Below, piece by piece: positions 60,427 through 64,000 of a stretch of 64,000 bases of DNA. A program made the translations under genes and the position numbers. Under the pieces are notes generated by a model, which was given only the letters and a program-made list of their open reading frames with translations, had not been told where the DNA came from and did not search any database. The DNA comes from JBDHTS01 sp044221445 (GTDB taxonomy: Bacteria > Pseudomonadota > Alphaproteobacteria > Micavibrionales > Micavibrionaceae), in assembly GCA_044221445.1 (NCBI GenBank), contig JBGAPF010000001.1, positions 186,001 to 250,000 on the forward strand. The letters run 5' to 3'. The stretch's first letter is position 1. Each line of letters opens with the position of its first letter.

Positions 60427-60813
60427 ATGCTGCAGAACTTTTTTTCGACTTTTCTATCCAGACCCAGCAACGATCCTCAAGGGTCGTCGCGCCGGATCCA
60501 CGACCGCCGGGAAACGGACCGCTGCATCTGCACGATGCACGGACGCAATTTCCCGGTCGAGAACTGGAGCTTCGGCGGCGCCCTGATCGACGCCGACGAG
60601 CGGCTGTTCGCCGTTGGCCAGGCCGTGGACATGACTTTCAAGTTCAAGCTGCGGAGCGCCATCCTGGATGTGAACATCCGCGGTACCGTCATCCGCAAGA
60701 ACACAGGCAAGCTGGGCATCAAGTTCGAACCCGTGTCCCAGACCATACGCCGCCATTTCCAGCAGGTCGTCGACGATCAGGTCGCGCGGGAATTCGCGAA
60801 CTCGCAGGCTTGA
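60427..60813 (+). CDS. PilZ-domain protein (c-di-GMP binding), moron candidate
   Basis: A 128-residue protein with a PilZ domain: RRETDR gives the RxxxR motif (Arg28, Arg32) and NWSFGG the (D/N)xSxxG motif (Asn46, Ser48, Gly51), so it should bind cyclic di-GMP. KNTGKLGIKFEPVS and a C-terminal helix complete the fold. It is the only rightward gene in the phage late region, between scaffold and capsid. The ATG at 60427 is chosen because it starts the conserved part; ATG at 60388 has a possible GGGGAA site. It could alter host motility or adhesion. Confidence 0.83.
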   Translation: MLQNFFSTFLSRPSNDPQGSSRRIHDRRETDRCICTMHGRNFPVENWSFGGALIDADERLFAVGQAVDMTFKFKLRSAILDVNIRGTVIRKNTGKLGIKFEPVSQTIRRHFQQVVDDQVAREFANSQA

Positions 60814-60825
60814 AGAAAGCTCCGG

Positions 60826-60857
60826 GTTACGAAGTTACAAATACGCAACTTCGTAAC
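60826..60857. repeat. Inverted repeat of the GTTACGAAGTT family, copy 3
   Basis: GTTACGAAGTT and AACTTCGTAAC form a perfect 11-base inverted repeat with a 10-base spacer, between the convergent stops of the PilZ gene and the scaffold gene. It may act as a bidirectional stop. Confidence 0.65.
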
Positions 60858-60867
60858 GCCGTAACGT

Positions 60868-61575
60868 TTATTCCGCATACATCTTCCGGAACCCCTCCGT
60901 GACTTTCGCGACGAAAGCCGGGTCCTTCTGCTGCCAGTATTTCGGATCGCGCATCATGCCCTGCAGGTCTTTTTCGCCCAGGGCTTCCGGCGCGCCTGAA
61001 CCGTTCAGGCCCGGCGCGTCGCCGCCTTTCATCATTTTATGGAGGGCCATCACGCCTTCGAAGGAACTGGCGAGGCTGCGCAGGACGTCCGCCGGGAAGT
61101 TCTTTTTACCGTAGGCCAACAGCTGGCGGGAGATTTCCGCCCATTTTTCCAGGCCGCCGAAGGCCGCGACCAAGCGTTCGATCTCGCGGTCGGCTTTGAA
61201 TTCATCCGCCATCTCCACGATCATTGGCACCAGTTTTTCCGCCGCGAGGTCATAGACGGCCTGCACCTGACGGGGCGTGAACCCCAGCGCATGGAGGCGT
61301 TTGTTGACGTCCGGGTCGGTCTTGAACAGGCCGTGGCTAAGATCGACGCTGTATTCCTCCGGCGTTTCCGGAACGCCGAGGGCTTTCATCGCGCGCGCCT
61401 TCCCTTCCGGCGTATCCATGCCGGGCATCATGGTGGACAGTTTTTTCTCCAGCGCGAGATAGGAATTGAGGAGCGCGTCGGTGCGTACCGCCCCCTTTTC
61501 GTCGTCCCAGAATTTCTCCGGGATTTCAGCGGGTTTGCCGGTTTCTTTTTCAGGTGTCAGATAGTTGTCTGTCAT
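60868..61575 (-). CDS. Phage capsid assembly scaffolding protein
   Basis: A 235-residue acidic, helical protein. The N-terminal PEKFWDDEKGAVRTDALLNSYLALEKKL and the PDTPEEYSVDL-like segment, with FTPRQVQAVYDLAAEKL in the middle, are the pattern of podophage scaffolding proteins that also occur in other short-tailed phages. It lies between the Bbp19-like gene and the capsid gene, the usual order. A basic C-terminus (VAKVTEGFRKMYAE) may contact the capsid protein. Confidence 0.87.
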   Translation of the reverse strand: MTDNYLTPEKETGKPAEIPEKFWDDEKGAVRTDALLNSYLALEKKLSTMMPGMDTPEGKARAMKALGVPETPEEYSVDLSHGLFKTDPDVNKRLHALGFTPRQVQAVYDLAAEKLVPMIVEMADEFKADREIERLVAAFGGLEKWAEISRQLLAYGKKNFPADVLRSLASSFEGVMALHKMMKGGDAPGLNGSGAPEALGEKDLQGMMRDPKYWQQKDPAFVAKVTEGFRKMYAE

Positions 61576-61613
61576 AGGTTTCTCCTTGGTTGAAATATAT
61601 GAACGCGATCCTT

Positions 61614-61889
61614 TTATCCCTGCCGCCCCGCCGTGATCAGGCGAAGCAGTTGCCCTACAAGGGCACGCTGCCCCTCGGCGTAACGGATCTGGACATCCGT
61701 GGCATCCGGACCGTAAACCCGCATGAAGGCGAGCGCCTGCAGATGGTTGAGGACGATCTTTCCGTCTTCGGTCGAGAACAGCCGCGCGCAGGCGCGTTCG
61801 ACCGCCCGCTGGTCCATGCGCCGGAGTTCGGGCAGGATAAAAGGCGGCTCCCGCACCGGTACGAAGGGTTTAAACAGGGATTTGAGCAT
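61614..61889 (-). CDS. Bbp19-like phage protein
   Basis: A 91-residue soluble protein with ARLFSTEDGKIVLNHLQALAF, matching the short Bbp19-like family found between portal and scaffold genes of podophages; its function is unknown. It overlaps the portal gene by 20 bases, pointing to coupled translation, and precedes the scaffold gene by 38 bases. Confidence 0.75.
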   Translation of the reverse strand: MLKSLFKPFVPVREPPFILPELRRMDQRAVERACARLFSTEDGKIVLNHLQALAFMRVYGPDATDVQIRYAEGQRALVGQLLRLITAGRQG

Positions 61890-63369
61890 TCGTGGCCTCC
61901 GCGCTGGTATCGTTCAGGATAAGGTCGCCCGGCACGCCCATCGCCTCGCCCAGGAAACGGGCGGCCTGAGGCAGGTTGATGGCGTCCGACGCAGCCGGCC
62001 CCATCGCCAGCACAGACGTGATCCAGGACAGCGTGTTCTGGACGTTGCGCTGGCCCTGCGCCTTCGCCAGCGGGGCGCGGTAATCAAGCTGGACATAACG
62101 ACCGTCGAGCGCGATGTCCGGCACCTCGCCGCGCCGGCGCAGCATCGCGAAGGCGCGCTTGACGAGCGGGGTCAAAAGTTCGGACTGGAGACGGCCATAA
62201 GTCGCGCCCAGCAGCATCGCCATTTCGCCCGACCGTTCCAGCACTTCCGTCGCCGTCATGCGAGGGCTGGCGACCGGCGCGAGCCGATCCACCATCAGGG
62301 CATGGCGGATGCGGGCGCGCAGGTCTTCCAGCACGAGCTGCGAAATATCGAAACGACCCGGCATATCAAGCGCTTTTAATCCTTCCGAACCAACGGCTTT
62401 CGGAATGATGCTGCCAGGTTTCAGTTCGATGGTGGCGGGGTTCAGGACGCCGTCGTCATCCGCCTGCCAGATCCCGGTAACGGCGATGGACGCGTTTTTC
62501 AAAATCAGCTCGACCACCTTATTGGCGGTCTTGATATCCGGCAGCGCCTTCATCACCGGCGAACGGCCATAGATTTCCCCCGGCGATTTCAGCCAGCGGA
62601 ACGCGATCAGCGGCGTGTCGTTCAGCTGCATCTGTTTCAGCACGACCGGCGTGCTGTCCTGCAGGATCGCGATATAGGAGAATGCCGCCGCCTCCGTGGG
62701 CAGGATGCTCTCCAGCACATCGAAGGTGGCCTGGGCGTCCTTCATGCCGTCACGCAGCACGCTAGAAGGCAGCGTGGCCATCGGATAGCGGCTTTTCAGC
62801 TGCGTCAGCGTCAGCTTAGAGGAGCGGAACGCACCGTCGAGCAGGCCATGCGCCCCCTCCTCCAGCACCACCTGGTTCAGAGGGATCGAGGAAAAGCGGA
62901 AGGCGGAAAAGGCGCCCGGCTCGGCTTCGTCGATATAAAGCGCAGCCGTTCCGCCGACGATCAGGTCGAGATAGGCCTGATGGATCTCGACGATAAAATT
63001 GGACCGGTCGAAATGCGCCTGCAATGTCCGGCCCGCCTGTTCAAGGGCGGGGGCGAGCGCCGCGGCCTCGGATGGCGACAAATCCGGGCCGGGCTTCAGG
63101 CCGAACCATTGCGTCCAAGGCGGCGTCAGGTTGCCCATAAGGCTGGCGGCCAGCATCTCTACGGCATCGAGGGCGGTGGCGTCGAACAGCCTGTCGCCCT
63201 TGCGTTCGCCTGGGTTGGAAAAACCGCCGAAATCGTTGCGCTGGGGCAGCGCGTATTCATAGGCTTCCTGCCACAGCGATTCCCAGTTGCGGCGGCGGCC
63301 CTGCGCGATGCGATACCGGCGCAGGACGGCGTCGGCCAGCATCGCGCTGTCCGGTTCATGATCGTTCAT
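61870..63369 (-). CDS. Phage portal (head-to-tail connector) protein
   Basis: The 499-residue portal forms the 12-fold channel for DNA entry and exit. Family marks include RRRNWESLWQEAYEYALPQRNDF near the start, DATALDAVEMLAASLMGNLTPP, the PLIAFRWLKSPGEIYGRSPVMKALPDIKTANKV block and MTATEVLERSGEMAMLLGATYGRLQSELLTPLVKR near the end. It precedes the Bbp19-like gene with an overlap, as in related podophages. Confidence 0.93.
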   Translation of the reverse strand: MNDHEPDSAMLADAVLRRYRIAQGRRRNWESLWQEAYEYALPQRNDFGGFSNPGERKGDRLFDATALDAVEMLAASLMGNLTPPWTQWFGLKPGPDLSPSEAAALAPALEQAGRTLQAHFDRSNFIVEIHQAYLDLIVGGTAALYIDEAEPGAFSAFRFSSIPLNQVVLEEGAHGLLDGAFRSSKLTLTQLKSRYPMATLPSSVLRDGMKDAQATFDVLESILPTEAAAFSYIAILQDSTPVVLKQMQLNDTPLIAFRWLKSPGEIYGRSPVMKALPDIKTANKVVELILKNASIAVTGIWQADDDGVLNPATIELKPGSIIPKAVGSEGLKALDMPGRFDISQLVLEDLRARIRHALMVDRLAPVASPRMTATEVLERSGEMAMLLGATYGRLQSELLTPLVKRAFAMLRRRGEVPDIALDGRYVQLDYRAPLAKAQGQRNVQNTLSWITSVLAMGPAASDAINLPQAARFLGEAMGVPGDLILNDTSAEATNAQIPV

Positions 63370-63373
63370 GGAT

Positions 63374-63667
63374 TCACTCCCCTAAAAGTGTTTTACGGTT
63401 GGAGGCGGAGGTGGTGTTGCCGAGGACGCCGCGAAAACCGGTCAGTACCGTGCTGAGCACGCCGCGGCTGCGTTCGAGCAGATTGGCCTGGCGGGCGGCC
63501 TGGGGCGTTGGCGCATCGGTCGTCGTTGAAGGGACCGATGTCTCGGCGGGCGCCGGGGCCGGGTTAGAGGCCGGCGCCGTTATCGGCGCGGGAATATACT
63601 GCACCGTCGGAACGTATACAGTCTGAGGCGCGGATGGGGCTTTCGGCCTTGAAGTCAGGCTTCCCAT
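63374..63667 (-). CDS. Small Pro/Ala/Thr-rich phage protein
   Basis: A 97-residue protein with a low-complexity Pro/Ala/Thr-rich first half and a helical end (QAARQANLLERSRGVLSTVLTGFRGVLG-TTSASNRKTLLGE). Small proteins of this kind, ending in the TLLG motif, are common just before the portal gene in podophages; the function is unknown. AAGGAG precedes the ATG at 63667. It is four bases from the portal gene start. Confidence 0.65.
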   Translation of the reverse strand: MGSLTSRPKAPSAPQTVYVPTVQYIPAPITAPASNPAPAPAETSVPSTTTDAPTPQAARQANLLERSRGVLSTVLTGFRGVLGNTTSASNRKTLLGE

Positions 63668-63722
63668 TGTGGTTCTCCTTATGTTTTCTGAATGCCTCTT
63701 CCTTTCGGGGAGGCTGATGCGT

Positions 63723-64000
63723 TTAATGAATGGCGACATTCTGTAAAGACAACCAGGCGCACCCCTCGTCCTTTCTTTCCGTCCGGCGGGCAGAGGGCAG
63801 CGATACGTTGGCAAGGCGCCTGTACAACTGCCAGGGAGTCAGGACGCGCATGTCATGAATGCCCAGCACGCGCTTCACAGTCTCCACGCACGTAAAGGGC
63901 AAAAACGGCGCGGGTTTCATGCGTTCGCGCCGGACAGGCGCCGCGACCACCTTATGCCCCCTGCTGCGCAGCCACGCAGGCAGGTCGAAATCGACGGGCG
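63723..64000 (-). CDS. Phage hypothetical protein, C-terminal part (continues beyond window)
   Basis: The frame is open to the window edge, so only the last 92 or so residues are seen. They include PAWLRSRGHKVVAAPVRRERMKPAPFLPFTCVETVKRVLGIHDMRVLTPWQLYRRL; the FTCVE..K..LGI and TPWQLY pattern recalls small papain-like or NlpC-like phage proteins, but I cannot name a family. It lies upstream of the small Pro-rich gene on the late strand. Confidence 0.55.
   Translation of the reverse strand, partial: PVDFDLPAWLRSRGHKVVAAPVRRERMKPAPFLPFTCVETVKRVLGIHDMRVLTPWQLYRRLANVSLPSARRTERKDEGCAWLSLQNVAIH

Noticed and set aside
60276..60470. 64-codon leftward frame across the start of the PilZ gene
   Set aside because: It spans the promoter candidate and the PilZ start, with no ribosome site or homology.
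1..64000. tRNA, rRNA, riboswitch or insertion sequence
   Set aside because: I found no cloverleaf, rRNA segment, recognisable riboswitch or transposase with terminal repeats by reading; a covariance-model scan would settle it.

Overview
The window is a piece of an alphaproteobacterial chromosome. The evidence is 5-aminolevulinate synthase (the C4 route to heme), an OlsB/OlsA ornithine-lipid pair, the alphaproteobacterial flagellar regulator FliX, MotE- and DUF6468-type motility proteins, a DksA lacking most zinc cysteines, DUF3126, and sigma-54-like promoters in front of the rod genes. The genus cannot be read from the sequence. A relative of the Micavibrio group is possible, but that is only an inference from the surface-fibre gene described below.

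Positions 1-5724 encode envelope lipid synthesis on the + strand: olsB (cut by the window edge), olsA, a DUF3126 gene, an unknown cysteine-rich secreted protein, then waaA, lpxK and an lpxL-type acyltransferase, which build the Kdo-lipid A core. Positions 5694-9596 hold housekeeping genes: an adenosine-kinase-like PfkB kinase, a TetR/COQ9-like regulator with a likely operator, hemA and a ribokinase. Positions 9600-24918 form a flagellar block: flgBC-fliE-fliQ-fliR leftward from a sigma-54-like site; an flhB C-terminal paralogue, fliO and fliP rightward; a leftward group of fliL, fliM (frameshifted), a DUF6468 protein, a MotE-like protein and a 1028-residue AMIN/TPR protein; and flgF-flgG-flgA-flgH rightward from a second sigma-54-like site to a strong terminator. 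A small secreted protein, dksA and fliX follow.

Positions 25056-48835 are dominated by one uninterrupted reading frame of 7243 codons. It has an N-terminal membrane helix, 28 copies of a mosaic cassette, three stretches resembling YadA head repeats, a C-terminal S74 intramolecular-chaperone domain with an intact Ser/Lys pair, a coiled coil and a second membrane helix. A secreted seven-bladed RCC1-like protein with a DUF1566 end follows 14 bases downstream. A module of about 30 residues recurs in the giant protein, the RCC1 protein and the small protein at 23434-23811, which links them as one surface system.

Positions 49622-64000 are the late region of a T7-like podophage, nearly all leftward: portal, Bbp19-like protein, scaffold, major capsid, a small capsid-linked protein, tail tubular A and B, an internal virion-like protein, a tail fibre, TerS-like and TerL terminase, a small membrane protein, a SleB-type hydrolase (frameshifted) and a GTA-type holin. 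Two cargo-like genes sit inside: an RlpA-family protein and a PilZ (c-di-GMP) protein, the latter on the opposite strand. Several intrinsic terminators split this late region. No integrase, repressor, replication gene, tRNA gene or CRISPR array was seen in the window.
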